A stretch of DNA of 64,000 nt from an uncultured Bacteroides sp. (GCA_947038155.1 CAMQVH010000014.1:1-64000); one strand, 5' to 3'. Counted from the first letter of the stretch, positions 54,216 to 63,925 are shown. Notes: generated from the sequence alone by a model not told the origin. Made by a program: numbers and translations.

Positions 54216-54992
54216 ATGAAAACGAAAGAAGAAATCGTAGCTAATTGGCTGCCCCGTTACACAAAACGTAACCTGGAAGATTTTGGAGAGTATATTCTGT
54301 TGACTAACTTCAACAAGTACGTAGAGATTTTCGCAAATCAATTTGATGTTCCTATTTTGGGTAGAGATGCCAATATGATTTCCGCCACAGCCGAAGGCAT
54401 TACAATGATCAATTTCGGTATGGGGAGTCCTAATGCCGCTATTATCATGGATTTATTGGGAGCTATTCATCCTAAAGCCTGCTTATTTTTAGGTAAATGT
54501 GGTGGTATCGACAAAAAAAATCAAATTGGCGATTTAATTCTTCCCATTGCCGCTATTCGTGGTGAAGGAACATCCAATGATTATTTTCCACCTGAAGTTC
54601 CCGCTTTGCCTGCATTTATGTTGCAGCGTGCTGTTTCTTCGTCCATTCGTGACTATGGCCGTGATTATTGGACAGGTACCGTCTACACCACCAATCGCCG
54701 TATTTGGGAGCATGACGAAGCATTCAAGGAGTATCTGAAAAAGACACGTGCGATGGCGGTTGATATGGAAACGGCCACTTTGTTCAGCTGTGGCTTTGCC
54801 AATCATATTCCGACAGGAGCATTGTTATTGGTATCTGACCAGCCTATGACTCCGGATGGAGTGAAAACTGATAAAAGCGATAATTTGGTTACCAAGAACT
54901 ATGTAGAAGAGCATGTTGAGATTGGTATCGCTTCTCTGCGTATGATTATTGATGCAAAGAAAACTGTAAAACACTTGAAATTCGACTGGTAA
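54216..54992 (+). CDS. amn: AMP nucleosidase
   Basis: A 258-residue PNP/UDP-phosphorylase-family protein of the short AMP nucleosidase type found in Bacteroidetes. It hydrolyses AMP to adenine and ribose 5-phosphate. Visible features are GKCGGIDKKNQIGD, the ribose/base region FGMGSPNAAI and MAVDMETATLFSCG, where Glu contacts the ribose. The long regulatory N-terminal domain of the E. coli enzyme is absent. holA follows after 25 bp. Confidence 0.88.
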   Translation: MKTKEEIVANWLPRYTKRNLEDFGEYILLTNFNKYVEIFANQFDVPILGRDANMISATAEGITMINFGMGSPNAAIIMDLLGAIHPKACLFLGKCGGIDKKNQIGDLILPIAAIRGEGTSNDYFPPEVPALPAFMLQRAVSSSIRDYGRDYWTGTVYTTNRRIWEHDEAFKEYLKKTRAMAVDMETATLFSCGFANHIPTGALLLVSDQPMTPDGVKTDKSDNLVTKNYVEEHVEIGIASLRMIIDAKKTVKHLKFDW

Positions 54993-55017
54993 CTGCCAGT
55001 CTTCCTAAAAAATATAT

Positions 55018-56037
55018 ATGGCAAAACAAGAGCTGACCTGTGATGACATCCTCAAAGAACTGAGGGCAAAGCAGTATCGTCCCATCTACTATTTGATGGG
55101 AGAAGAATCGTATTATATCGATTTGATTGCCGATTACATTACTGATAATGTCTTGAACGAAACGGAAAAAGAGTTCAACCTGACTGTAGTGTACGGTGCT
55201 GATGTGGATGTGGCGACAATCATAAATGCTGCAAAACGCTATCCTATGATGTCCGAACATCAAGTGGTGGTAGTCAAAGAAGCGCAAGCGGTCCGGAACA
55301 TCGAAGAATTATCGTACTATCTTCAGAAACCGCTTCATTCCACTATTTTGGTGATATGCCATAAACATGGAACATTGGACCGCAGGAAAAAGCTGGCTGC
55401 TGAGGTAGAAAAGACCGGTGTTTTGTTCGAATCCAAGAAGATAAAAGATGCCCAGCTTCCGGCCTTTATAGCTTCCTACATGAAAAGAAAAGGAATAGAT
55501 ATGGAACCTAAGGCAACGGCTATGCTGGCTGATTTTGTCGGCTCGGATTTAAGTCGTTTGACAGGTGAATTAGAAAAGCTGATTATCACTTTGCCTACGG
55601 GACAGAAACGTGTTACTCCCGAACAAATTGAGAAGAACATAGGCATAAGCAAAGATTATAATAACTTTGAATTGCGGAGTGCTCTGGTTGAAAAAGACAT
55701 TCTGAAAGCAAATAAAATAATAAAATATTTTGAGGAAAATCCCAAAACGAATCCAATTCAAATGACATTGTCTTTGTTGTTCAGCTTTTATTCAAACTTG
55801 ATGTTAGCATATTATGCGCCTGATAAATCGGAGCAGGGTATTGCTAATATGCTAGGGTTGAGAACTACTTGGCAAGCTCGGGACTACGCAATTGCGATGC
55901 GCAAATATAGTGGAGTAAAGACAATGCAGATTGTTGGTGAAATACGATATGCCGATGCAAAATCAAAAGGAGTGAAAAATAGTTCAATGTCTGACGGAGA
56001 TATTCTTCGTGAATTAGTGTTTAAAATTTTGCATTAG
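55018..56037 (+). CDS. holA: DNA polymerase III delta subunit
   Basis: A 339-residue protein with the delta-subunit N-terminal domain (PIYYLMGEESYYIDLIADYI), the central AAA-like lid (ATAMLADFVGSDLSRLTGELEK) and a C-terminal helical collar domain. It opens the beta clamp during clamp loading. The N-terminal nucleotide site lacks a Walker A, as expected for delta. It ends with a strong terminator. Confidence 0.93.
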   Translation: MAKQELTCDDILKELRAKQYRPIYYLMGEESYYIDLIADYITDNVLNETEKEFNLTVVYGADVDVATIINAAKRYPMMSEHQVVVVKEAQAVRNIEELSYYLQKPLHSTILVICHKHGTLDRRKKLAAEVEKTGVLFESKKIKDAQLPAFIASYMKRKGIDMEPKATAMLADFVGSDLSRLTGELEKLIITLPTGQKRVTPEQIEKNIGISKDYNNFELRSALVEKDILKANKIIKYFEENPKTNPIQMTLSLLFSFYSNLMLAYYAPDKSEQGIANMLGLRTTWQARDYAIAMRKYSGVKTMQIVGEIRYADAKSKGVKNSSMSDGDILRELVFKILH

Positions 56038-56063
56038 TAAAACTGAATACTCTAAATAAACAA

Positions 56064-56106
56064 AAGGCATATACTTTTACTGTAAAACAGATTAAGTATA
56101 TGCCTT
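56064..56106 (+). terminator. terminator of the amn-holA operon
   Basis: AAGGCATATACTT (56064-56076) pairs perfectly with AAGTATATGCCTT (56094-56106), followed by a T-rich tract. Confidence 0.85.
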
Positions 56107-56108
56107 CT

Positions 56109-56520
56109 TTATATATAGCAAATTAGTTGTGTCAAACTCATAACCAAATCTTCTTTTATAGACGAATATTTTACAATGGATCTGTTGTTCTCTTTTTCCT
56201 GACTTTTATGAATGGAAAGGAGTTTGAAGATCTTTTGCTTCCCTTCTTTAAGTTCAATTTTGGTAATTTCTCTCTTTTCTAGTTTTTGAGGTTATGTTAT
56301 ATTCATTTTCAAAATTGAAAAAATCTGATTTAATTCAGAGTATAAATATAGAATGGCAAATCGTATTAGCATAAATGGTTTTGCATAAATGGGAAGGATC
56401 ATCTTTCTTTTCCTGAACTGATAAAATGTCATTTTGATAATTTGTGGGATAATTGGGATATTTTGCTGTTATTTTTCTAGTTGATCTTAATTTGGGTATT
56501 GATAAAATAGGTGTAATTTA
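56109..56520 (-). pseudogene. decayed minus-strand gene in the 56038-57265 gap
   Basis: From 56291 down to a TAA at 56109-56111, one minus-strand frame reads protein-like sequence (KIELKEGKQKIFKLLSIH, then NRSIVKYSSIKEDLVMSL) but has no start codon. Upstream, a different frame continues with SDFFNFENEYNIT and, past an in-frame TGA, with NYQNDILSVQEKKDDPSH. The pieces are joined by a frameshift and a stop, which fits a dead gene. I do not recognise the family. The remaining part of this 1.2-kb AT-rich gap holds operator-like and periodic repeats only. Confidence 0.45.
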
Positions 56521-56783
56521 TTATAATACAGGTATTTAATTCAATTTTAGAGCTTCTAGAATTGAAAAAAAACAATTGATCGACTGAATGTGCGGAAATA
56601 TAGCAAGGATTTACGATTTGCGAGATACTTCAGAAGAAAATGTAAAAGAAGATTTGAAGAGTTCTCAATATACATAAGTAAATAATGCATTTTATTCCTT
56701 GATTTATTGTTTTTGCAACTATTGATATTTACGTTTGTGTAATCATGCCTGTTTGTTTGTGAAGTTTATATCTGTGAATAAGA

Positions 56784-56793
56784 TACAAATGTA
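56784..56793. promoter_or_regulatory. operator-like site TACAAATGTA (copy 1)
   Basis: TACAAATGTA is a near-perfect palindrome inside the 13-bp direct repeat ATACAAATGTAAT, which recurs at 56851-56863. A third, perfect version lies at 57240-57249. These could bind the XRE regulator encoded downstream. Confidence 0.4.
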
Positions 56794-56851
56794 ATCGATC
56801 TAACCAAATCACAAAAGTATATTGATTGTTTTACAGTAATAATATACAGTA

Positions 56852-56861
56852 TACAAATGTA
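56852..56861. promoter_or_regulatory. operator-like site TACAAATGTA (copy 2)
   Basis: Exact second copy of the 10-bp site, within a 13-bp direct repeat 68 bp after the first. Confidence 0.4.
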
Positions 56862-57186
56862 ATAGGAGAGTGGTTAACAATTTGTTTTTTATATGTTATA
56901 TTATTGTATATCATATAAATATGCTCTAATATTGAATAATCGCTCTAAAATTACTGTCTGAGTGGAGCGTATTTTTGTGAATATCGTATTTCTTTGTTGC
57001 TTGTTTATGTGTATTCTATTATAAATCAATGTAATATGTTATTTTATTAAATCTGAAATATCATCGTGGTTTATGTTTTATTTTGTGTTTTACAAACGTA
57101 TTAGTCTAATTGTAATTACCGCTACACATCTGTGATATTGATGTTTTTATATTTGTAATTTGCATTTGTGATTTGTAATATTTACC

Positions 57187-57219
57187 TTTGTATATCCGTA
57201 GTGGTTATTAGTATTTTTG
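57187..57219 (+). promoter_or_regulatory. promoter of the XRE regulator gene
   Basis: TTTG at 57187-57190 (-33) and TATTTTTG at 57212-57219 (-7) are separated by 21 bp, a full match to the Bacteroidetes promoter layout. The start would lie near 57226. Confidence 0.75.
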
Positions 57220-57239
57220 TGAAACCAACGTTTAATACA

Positions 57240-57249
57240 TACAATTGTA
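57240..57249. promoter_or_regulatory. operator-like palindrome in the leader of the XRE gene
   Basis: TACAATTGTA is a perfect 10-bp palindrome between the predicted transcription start and the ATG at 57266, the position expected for autorepression. Confidence 0.5.
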
Positions 57250-57265
57250 ACAAGAAAGAAGCTGT

Positions 57266-57736
57266 ATGGAGATAAAAGACAGAATTAGAATGATAATGGA
57301 GAGAGAAAAAGTTCCTCCAAGAGTTTTTGCTGAGACAATTGGAGTTCAGCAATCTACTCTCTCACATATTTTGAATGATCGGAATAAACCAAGCTTGGAG
57401 GTTGTAATGAAGGTACATCAGACCTATAGTTATGTAAATCTTGAATGGTTGCTTTATGGTAAAGGCGAAATGATAACATCTGCAGAAGATGCTTCTACAG
57501 TTTCTTCCAATGGAGATTATCAGCCTTCTTTGTTTGATGAGAATCCTGTAAATCCGTCCAAAGAGACGATTAATCCGGAAAATCGCAAGGAAATGGCATT
57601 AAGAACAGCCGAAAATGCACCTAAAGAGATTGTAAAACAGGAAATTAGGTACATAGAAAAGCCTGCCAGAAAAATCACTGAAATAAGAATATTCTTTGAT
57701 GATAATACTTATGAAACCTTTCGACCTGAAAAATGA
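57266..57736 (+). CDS. XRE family helix-turn-helix regulator
   Basis: A 156-residue DNA-binding protein. The HTH covers about residues 7-62 (VFAETIGVQQSTLSHILNDR is the recognition unit). A Pro/Asn-rich linker (about 75-115) follows and a short basic C-terminal domain (ITEIRIFFDDNTYETFRPEK). It resembles phage-type repressors but lacks a peptidase domain. Palindromes in its own leader suggest autoregulation. No phage gene is nearby. Confidence 0.85.
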   Translation: MEIKDRIRMIMEREKVPPRVFAETIGVQQSTLSHILNDRNKPSLEVVMKVHQTYSYVNLEWLLYGKGEMITSAEDASTVSSNGDYQPSLFDENPVNPSKETINPENRKEMALRTAENAPKEIVKQEIRYIEKPARKITEIRIFFDDNTYETFRPEK

Positions 57737-57768
57737 GAGGTAAAATCGGTGGTTTGAGCAAATTCCTG

Positions 57769-57776
57769 TATCTTTG
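57769..57776 (+). promoter_or_regulatory. -7 promoter box for pyrK-pyrD
   Basis: TATCTTTG matches TAnnTTTG and lies 36 bp before the pyrK ATG. Confidence 0.55.
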
Positions 57777-57811
57777 CACCGGAATACGAATTTATACTTT
57801 TATATCCATAC

Positions 57812-58588
57812 ATGAAGAAATTTATTTTAGATCTGACAGTTACTGAGAATATCAGATTGAATGCAAACTATGTATTGCTGAAATTGACTTCTCAGTCATT
57901 ACTGCCCGAGATGTTGCCGGGGCAGTTTGCCGAACTTCGGGTGGACGGTTCATCTACTACATTTTTACGCCGTCCTATTTCTATTAATTTTGTAGACAAG
58001 CGACAAAACGAAGTGTGGTTCCTTATTCAGTTGATCGGAGACGGAACAAGACGTTTAGCAGAAGTAAATTCGGGCGATGTGATCAACGTAGTACTTCCTT
58101 TGGGGAATGGCTATACAATGCCTCAAAAGCCTTCTGATAAGCTTTTGCTTGTGGGCGGAGGTGTCGGAACAGCCCCTATGTTATATTTAGGTGAACAATT
58201 GGCGAAAAATGGTCATAAACCTACCTTCCTTTTAGGGGCTCGTAGCAATAAAGACTTGTTGCAGCTGGAAGAATTTGCTAAATATGGAGAGGTATATACT
58301 ACTACAGAAGACGGAAGTCACGGAGAAAAAGGATACGTCACCCAGCATTCTATATTAAATCAGGTACATTTTGAGCAGATTTATACTTGTGGTCCTAAAC
58401 CGATGATGATGGCTGTGGCAAAATATGCCAAAAGTAATCAGATAGAATGTGAAGTTTCTTTGGAAAATACAATGGCTTGTGGAATTGGAGCATGTCTCTG
58501 TTGTGTGGAAAATACGACAGAAGGACATTTGTGTGTATGTAAAGAAGGTCCTGTTTTTAATATAAATAAACTACTATGGCAGATTTAA
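57812..58588 (+). CDS. pyrK: dihydroorotate dehydrogenase electron transfer subunit
   Basis: A 258-residue ferredoxin-reductase-type protein. It has an FAD-binding barrel (LRRPISINF), an NAD-binding domain ([20 protein letters not shown]) and a C-terminal [2Fe-2S] site with Cys residues in [11 protein letters not shown] and HLCVC. It passes electrons from the type 1B dihydroorotate dehydrogenase to NAD+. Its end overlaps pyrD by 13 bp. Confidence 0.95.
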   Translation: MKKFILDLTVTENIRLNANYVLLKLTSQSLLPEMLPGQFAELRVDGSSTTFLRRPISINFVDKRQNEVWFLIQLIGDGTRRLAEVNSGDVINVVLPLGNGYTMPQKPSDKLLLVGGGVGTAPMLYLGEQLAKNGHKPTFLLGARSNKDLLQLEEFAKYGEVYTTTEDGSHGEKGYVTQHSILNQVHFEQIYTCGPKPMMMAVAKYAKSNQIECEVSLENTMACGIGACLCCVENTTEGHLCVCKEGPVFNINKLLWQI

Positions 58589-59487
58589 GTGTAAACATTG
58601 GTGAATTGCAGATGAAGAACCCGGTGATGACTGCATCTGGTACATTTGGATATGGTGAAGAGTTTTCGGATTTCATTGATATAGCGCGAATAGGCGGTAT
58701 TATTGTAAAAGGTACTACTCTTCACAAACGTGAAGGTAACCCATATCCTCGTATGGCAGAGACTCCTTCCGGTATGCTAAATGCTGTAGGACTGCAAAAT
58801 AAGGGGGTTGACTACTTTGTGGAACAGATATATCCTCGTATAAAAGACATTCAAACGAATATGATTGTAAACGTGTCGGGGTCTGCTATTGAGGATTATG
58901 TGAAAACTGCAGAGATCATTAATGAACTTGACAAAATTCCTGCTATAGAACTAAATATCTCGTGCCCCAATGTAAAGCAAGGAGGTATGGCTTTTGGTGT
59001 GTCAGCAAAAGGTGCTTCTGAAGTAGTAAAAGCGGTACGTGCAGCTTACAAAAAGACACTTATCGTTAAACTCTCTCCGAACGTTACTGATATCACAGAA
59101 ATTGCCCGTGCAGCAGAAGAAAGTGGTGCGGATAGTGTATCATTAATCAATACATTGCTAGGAATGGCTATTGATGCGGAACGTAAACGTCCCATTCTGT
59201 CAACAGTGACAGGAGGAATGTCCGGTGCTGCTGTGAAACCGATTGCCTTGCGTATGGTTTGGCAAGTTGCAAAGGCGGTAAATATTCCTGTCATAGGCTT
59301 GGGAGGTATTATGAACTGGAAAGATGCTGTTGAGTTCATGCTTGCCGGTGCTTCTGCGATCCAGATTGGTACGGCAAATTTTATAGATCCGGCTGTTACA
59401 ATCAAAGTTGAAGATGGTATAAATAATTACTTGGAAAGACACGGATGTAAGTCAGTAAAAGAAATTATTGGTGCGCTTGAGGTATAA
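58576..59487 (+). CDS. pyrD: dihydroorotate dehydrogenase, type 1B catalytic subunit
   Basis: A 303-residue TIM-barrel FMN enzyme that oxidises dihydroorotate to orotate in pyrimidine synthesis. The catalytic Cys is in [12 protein letters not shown], and FMN/phosphate-binding motifs are [19 protein letters not shown] and IQIGTAN. The overlap with pyrK and the class 1B sequence show that the two form one NAD-dependent complex. Confidence 0.96.
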   Translation: MADLSVNIGELQMKNPVMTASGTFGYGEEFSDFIDIARIGGIIVKGTTLHKREGNPYPRMAETPSGMLNAVGLQNKGVDYFVEQIYPRIKDIQTNMIVNVSGSAIEDYVKTAEIINELDKIPAIELNISCPNVKQGGMAFGVSAKGASEVVKAVRAAYKKTLIVKLSPNVTDITEIARAAEESGADSVSLINTLLGMAIDAERKRPILSTVTGGMSGAAVKPIALRMVWQVAKAVNIPVIGLGGIMNWKDAVEFMLAGASAIQIGTANFIDPAVTIKVEDGINNYLERHGCKSVKEIIGALEV

Positions 59488-59648
59488 TTGAAAACATACA
59501 ATAACTCTTCGCATATAATATGAAAGAAAAATGCTATTTTACTTTTTAAGTATACTGAGTAAAATCAAGGCCGGAATGATAGATGAAAAGAAGATTCCCA
59601 GTGCGAAGAGTAAAATAACAGATTTGTCTTTCTTGTAGAATATAAATA

Positions 59649-59689
59649 AAAACGACGGTGAAAATTCTCATATTTCTCACCGTCGTTTT
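59649..59689. terminator. bidirectional 13-bp stem terminator
   Basis: AAAACGACGGTGA (59649-59661) pairs perfectly with TCACCGTCGTTTT (59677-59689), with T-runs on both strands. It separates pyrD from the convergent trmD. Confidence 0.92.
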
Positions 59690-59705
59690 TATTTACATAT
59701 ATTTT

Positions 59706-60383
59706 TTAGTCTTCCAGTAAGTCAGGGCGAAGTTTTTTGGTTCGTTCTAAAGATTGCTGTAGCTCCCATTCTTTTATTTTTGCTTCATGGCCGGATAACA
59801 AAATATCGGGTACTTTCCAGCCTTTATAGTCAGCAGGACGAGTATATACAGGTGCCGCCAACAGATTATCCTGAAAAGAATCAGAAAGTGCCGACTGTTC
59901 GTCTGAAATCACTCCGGGGATGATACGGACAATTGCGTCCGCCATGACTGCTGCTGCCAGTTCGCCTCCTGTCAGCACATAATCTCCGATACTGATTTCT
60001 TTGGTGATCAGGTGTTCACGGATACGATAATCAATACCTTTGAAATGTCCGCAAAGGATAATCAGGTTTTGGGCCAAAGAAAGGCTGTTGGCCATTGGCT
60101 GATTGAACTGTTCTCCGTCGGGGGTCGTAAAAATCACTTCATCATAGTCGCGTTCAGCCTTCAGAGCGTTAATGCAGCGTTCGATAGGCTCTATCTTCAT
60201 GACCATGCCGGCGAATCCGCCAAAAGGATAATCATCGACACGACGATATTTGTCTTCGGTATAATCGCGCAGATTGTGGATATGTATTTCTGCAAGTCCC
60301 TTATCCTGAGCTCGTTTCATGATGGAACAATTGAAGAAGCCTTCAATCATCTCGGGTAAAACTGTTATAATATCAATACGCAT
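59706..60383 (-). CDS. trmD: tRNA (guanine-N1)-methyltransferase
   Basis: A 225-residue SPOUT-knot enzyme that makes m1G37 in tRNAs. Motifs are [17 protein letters not shown], the SAM-binding knot [12 protein letters not shown] and [14 protein letters not shown]. The start is the ATG at 60383 ([12 protein letters not shown]). A TTG start 21 bp upstream is excluded because the minus-strand -7 box TACTTTTG (60402-60409) overlaps it. Confidence 0.96.
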   Translation of the reverse strand: MRIDIITVLPEMIEGFFNCSIMKRAQDKGLAEIHIHNLRDYTEDKYRRVDDYPFGGFAGMVMKIEPIERCINALKAERDYDEVIFTTPDGEQFNQPMANSLSLAQNLIILCGHFKGIDYRIREHLITKEISIGDYVLTGGELAAAVMADAIVRIIPGVISDEQSALSDSFQDNLLAAPVYTRPADYKGWKVPDILLSGHEAKIKEWELQQSLERTKKLRPDLLED

Positions 60384-60401
60384 AATCTTTATAATTTTTC
60401 G

Positions 60402-60409
60402 CAAAAGTA
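60402..60409 (-). promoter_or_regulatory. -7 promoter box for trmD
   Basis: The minus strand reads TACTTTTG, giving a leader of about 12 nt before the ATG at 60383. Confidence 0.65.
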
Positions 60410-60431
60410 CAAATATTCAAAGATAAACCTG

Positions 60432-60439
60432 TATTTTTG
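60432..60439 (+). promoter_or_regulatory. -7 promoter box for ligA
   Basis: TATTTTTG matches TAnnTTTG and lies 21 bp before the ligA ATG. Confidence 0.55.
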
Positions 60440-60459
60440 CCTTAAACAATCGAAGAAAT

Positions 60460-62460
60460 ATGGATATAAAGGAAAAAATAGAGGAATTGCGTGCTGAACT
60501 TCATCGGCACAACTATAATTATTACGTTTTGAATGCTCCCGAAATTTCAGATAAGGAGTTTGATGATAAGATGCGTGAACTCCAGGATCTGGAGCTGGCA
60601 CATCCGGAATATAAAGATGAAAATTCGCCCACTATGCGTGTCGGCAGTGACATTAACAAGAATTTCACGCAGGTTGCACATAAATACCCCATGTTGTCTT
60701 TGGCAAATACGTACTCTGAAGGCGAAGTTACAGATTTTTATGAGCGTGTACGAAAAGCGTTGAATGAGGATTTTGAGATTTGCTGTGAGATGAAATATGA
60801 TGGTACTTCCATTTCTTTGACCTACGAAGATGGAAAATTGGTTCGTGCTGTTACACGCGGAGATGGAGAAAAGGGCGATGATGTGACAGATAACGTAAAG
60901 ACAATCCGTTCTATTCCACTTGTGCTCCATGGTGACAATTATCCTTCTTCTTTTGAGATTCGTGGGGAAATCCTTATGCCCTGGGAAGTATTTGAGGAGT
61001 TGAACCGCGAAAAAGAAGCACGTGAGGAGCCGCTTTTCGCTAATCCGAGAAATGCGGCTTCAGGGACATTGAAGCTTCAGAATTCTTCTATTGTAGCTTC
61101 TCGCAAGCTGGATGCGTATTTATATTATCTTTTGGGAGATAATCTGCCTTGTGACGGACATTATGAAAATCTTCAGGAAGCCGCAAAATGGGGATTTAAA
61201 ATCTCTGATTTGACGCGTAAATGCCAGACGTTGGAAGAGGTTTTTGAATTTATCAATTATTGGGATGTAGAACGAAAGAATCTGCCTGTAGCTACTGATG
61301 GAATCGTCTTGAAGGTAAATAGTCTGAGACAACAAAAGAATCTCGGTTTTACGGCGAAATCTCCCAGATGGGCGATTGCCTATAAATTTCAGGCAGAACG
61401 TGCATTGACACGATTGAATATGGTAACTTATCAGGTAGGCAGAACAGGCGCTGTAACTCCTGTAGCCAACTTAGATGCTGTTCAGCTATCTGGAACGATT
61501 GTCAAACGTGCTTCATTGCATAATGCGGATATTATTGAAGGGCTTGATCTGCATATCGGAGATATGGTTTATGTAGAAAAAGGTGGTGAGATCATTCCTA
61601 AAATTACAGGAGTGGATAAAGATGCCCGTAGTTTTATGCTTGGTGAAAAGGTCAGGTTTATAACCAATTGCCCCGAATGTGGCAGCAAATTAATTAGATA
61701 TGAAGGCGAAGCTGCCCATTATTGTCCTAATGAAACTGCATGTCCCCCTCAGATTAAAGGTAAAATAGAGCATTTTATTAGTCGGAAAGCCATGAATATT
61801 GATGGATTGGGTCCTGAAACGGTGGATATGTTCTATCGTTTGGGATTGATTCATAATACGGCGGATTTGTATGAATTGAAAGCTGATGATATTAAAGGGT
61901 TGGATCGTATGGGAGAAAAATCTGCTGAGAATATTATTACGGGGATTGAGCAGAGTAAGACAGTTCCTTTTGAACGTGTCATCTTTGCTTTGGGAATTCG
62001 GTTTGTTGGCGAGACGGTAGCAAAGAAAATAGCCAAGTCGTTCGGAGACATTGACGAGCTGCAACAGGCTGACCTTGAAAAGCTGATAAGTATCGATGAA
62101 ATCGGGGAAAAAATAGCGCGAAGCATTCTTCTGTATTTCTCAAATGAGTCTAACCGAGAGTTAGTTGGCAGGTTAAAAGAGGCTGGGTTACAGCTCTATC
62201 GTACAGAAGAAGATATGAGTGGATATACGGATAAATTAGCCGGTCAGTCTATTGTGATCAGCGGCGTATTTACGCATCATTCACGGGACGAATATAAAGA
62301 CCTTATTGAGAAAAATGGCGGTAAGAATGTGGGAAGTATCTCTGCTAAGACCAGTTTTATCCTTGCCGGTGACAATATGGGGCCAGCCAAACTGGAAAAA
62401 GCAAAAAAACTTGGAGTAACCATACTAAGCGAGGACGAATTTCTGAAACTTATATCGTAA
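60460..62460 (+). CDS. ligA: NAD-dependent DNA ligase
   Basis: A 666-residue ligase with the usual LigA domains: NAD-binding Ia domain, adenylation domain with the active-site Lys in [10 protein letters not shown] fold ([20 protein letters not shown]), a four-Cys zinc finger (CPECGSK and [10 protein letters not shown]), helix-hairpin-helix repeats and a C-terminal BRCT domain (about 590-665). It seals nicks during replication and repair. Confidence 0.98.
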   Translation: MDIKEKIEELRAELHRHNYNYYVLNAPEISDKEFDDKMRELQDLELAHPEYKDENSPTMRVGSDINKNFTQVAHKYPMLSLANTYSEGEVTDFYERVRKALNEDFEICCEMKYDGTSISLTYEDGKLVRAVTRGDGEKGDDVTDNVKTIRSIPLVLHGDNYPSSFEIRGEILMPWEVFEELNREKEAREEPLFANPRNAASGTLKLQNSSIVASRKLDAYLYYLLGDNLPCDGHYENLQEAAKWGFKISDLTRKCQTLEEVFEFINYWDVERKNLPVATDGIVLKVNSLRQQKNLGFTAKSPRWAIAYKFQAERALTRLNMVTYQVGRTGAVTPVANLDAVQLSGTIVKRASLHNADIIEGLDLHIGDMVYVEKGGEIIPKITGVDKDARSFMLGEKVRFITNCPECGSKLIRYEGEAAHYCPNETACPPQIKGKIEHFISRKAMNIDGLGPETVDMFYRLGLIHNTADLYELKADDIKGLDRMGEKSAENIITGIEQSKTVPFERVIFALGIRFVGETVAKKIAKSFGDIDELQQADLEKLISIDEIGEKIARSILLYFSNESNRELVGRLKEAGLQLYRTEEDMSGYTDKLAGQSIVISGVFTHHSRDEYKDLIEKNGGKNVGSISAKTSFILAGDNMGPAKLEKAKKLGVTILSEDEFLKLIS

Positions 62461-62477
62461 GATATGAAAAATATTCG

Positions 62478-62485
62478 TACTTTTG
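62478..62485 (+). promoter_or_regulatory. -7 promoter box for dapA
   Basis: TACTTTTG matches TAnnTTTG and lies 35 bp before the dapA ATG. No TTTG is seen at -33. Confidence 0.6.
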
Positions 62486-62519
62486 CGCCTAATAAAATTA
62501 GAGATTATAATTAAAACTC

Positions 62520-63413
62520 ATGATACAGACTAAATTGAAAGGAATGGGGGTAGCACTGATTACTCCTTTCAAAGAGGATGAAAGCGTTGATTATGATGCG
62601 TTGATGCGTTTGGTAGACTATCTATTGCAGAATAATGCGGATTTCTTGTGTGTGCTGGGGACTACAGCCGAAACACCGACTCTTACCGAAGAAGAGAAGA
62701 AAACCATCAAAAAGATGGTGATTGACCGCGTTAACGGAAGAATTCCTATTTTGCTGGGTGTAGGCGGTAACAATACACGCGCAATAGTAGAAACATTGAA
62801 AAATGACGATTTTACAGGAGTTGACGCTATATTGTCTGTAGTGCCATATTATAATAAGCCATCGCAAGAGGGAATTTATCAGCATTATAAAGCCATATCG
62901 GAAGCTACGGAACTTCCTATCGTGTTGTATAATGTGCCGGGGCGTACAGGAGTAAATATGACTGCTGAGACGACCTTGCGCATTGCTCGTAATTTTAGTA
63001 ATGTAATCGCTATTAAAGAAGCTTCCGGTAATATTACTCAAATGGATGACATTATCAAGAATAAACCGGATAATTTCAATGTTATTTCCGGTGATGACGG
63101 TATTACTTTTCCGTTAATAACCTTGGGAGCTGTTGGAGTGATCTCTGTAATCGGCAATGCTTTCCCGCGTGAATTCAGCCGTATGACACGTTTGGCGCTT
63201 CAAGGTGATTTTGCTAATGCACTCACTATTCATCATCGATTTACTGAGCTATTTGATCTTTTGTTTGTGGATGGAAATCCGGCAGGAGTAAAATCCATGC
63301 TGAATGCAATGGGGATGATTGAAAATAAACTTCGATTGCCGTTGGTTCCGACTCGAATTACGACATTTGAGGCAATACGTAAAGTCTTAAACGAACTGAA
63401 TATTAAATGTTGA
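62520..63413 (+). CDS. dapA: 4-hydroxy-tetrahydrodipicolinate synthase
   Basis: A 297-residue TIM-barrel aldolase. It has LGTTAETPTLTEEE, the catalytic Tyr in VPYYNKPSQEG, YNVPGRTGVNM and the Schiff-base Lys in AIKEASGNITQ. It condenses pyruvate with aspartate semialdehyde in lysine and diaminopimelate synthesis. A strong terminator follows. Confidence 0.96.
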   Translation: MIQTKLKGMGVALITPFKEDESVDYDALMRLVDYLLQNNADFLCVLGTTAETPTLTEEEKKTIKKMVIDRVNGRIPILLGVGGNNTRAIVETLKNDDFTGVDAILSVVPYYNKPSQEGIYQHYKAISEATELPIVLYNVPGRTGVNMTAETTLRIARNFSNVIAIKEASGNITQMDDIIKNKPDNFNVISGDDGITFPLITLGAVGVISVIGNAFPREFSRMTRLALQGDFANALTIHHRFTELFDLLFVDGNPAGVKSMLNAMGMIENKLRLPLVPTRITTFEAIRKVLNELNIKC

Positions 63414-63461
63414 TCTGATACTGAGAAGTATCGATTCTCCATACATTTTATAAATAGGTAT

Positions 63462-63520
63462 TCCCCCTTCACCTTTTTGTCATGCCTCCCATGAACAGGC
63501 AGATACAAGGTGAAGGGGGA
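63462..63520 (+). terminator. 14-bp stem terminator of dapA
   Basis: TCCCCCTTCACCTT (63462-63475) pairs perfectly with 63507-63520, followed by eight T. The 31-nt loop is long for a simple terminator and contains a smaller stem (GCCT with AGGC). Confidence 0.85.
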
Positions 63521-63541
63521 TTTTTTTTAGTTCTTTCTATT

Positions 63542-63618
63542 TTTTGCTATTAGCATAATTTGATTAGCTAATAGCAAAATCCGATAAGCTAATAGCATAT
63601 TTGATAAACTAATGTAGT
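63542..63618. repeat. 21-bp-period palindromic element, four units
   Basis: GCTATTAGCA (63546), GCTAATAGCA (63567), GCTAATAGCA (63588) and a degenerate ACTAATGTAG (63609) start exactly 21 bp apart. The first two form a 13-bp inverted repeat with a 12-nt spacer (63542-63554 with 63567-63579). It follows the dapA terminator, as the similar element at 38611 follows the HU-like gene terminator. Confidence 0.78.
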
Positions 63619-63693
63619 ATAAAAGTGAAATGCTTTCCCTTCATCCTGTATCCGCTTGTTTATAGTGGTTTCGAGCAAAAGGTGAAGATGAAA

Positions 63694-63873
63694 GTGCATT
63701 GTTTGAACATACGTTGCATGCACTTTTTAAACTTTCCAATGTTTGAAAGTAAACTTCTTGATGTTTGAAAATAACTATTAAAGTGTTTTTGTAAAACATC
63801 CTATTGATTGTACAAATCATACGGTCGTTTGATGTGAAATGATCGCTCGATTTAGATAAAATAACCGCTTAAT
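63694..63873. repeat. degenerate array with 21-22-bp period
   Basis: TGTTTGAA occurs at 63700, 63740 and 63762, with related octamers at 63784 (TGTTTTTG), 63805 (TGATTGTA), 63826 (CGTTTGAT), 63844 (CGCTCGAT) and 63866 (CGCTTAAT). Spacing is mostly 18-22 bp. It is too degenerate to be a CRISPR array. It lies between the convergent dapA and tRNA-Arg genes. Confidence 0.45.
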
Positions 63874-63925
63874 TTTTTTTCTCGTGATGCCGGATTTCTT
63901 CGATGGAATGGGGTAAAAAACAAAA

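Noticed and set aside
60384..60404. Upstream TTG start for trmD
   Set aside because: The -7 promoter box overlaps it, so it would not be in the mRNA. The ATG at 60383 starts exactly where the family begins.
63542..63873. CRISPR array
   Set aside because: Units are 21-22 bp in total, degenerate, without long unique spacers, and no cas gene is in the window.
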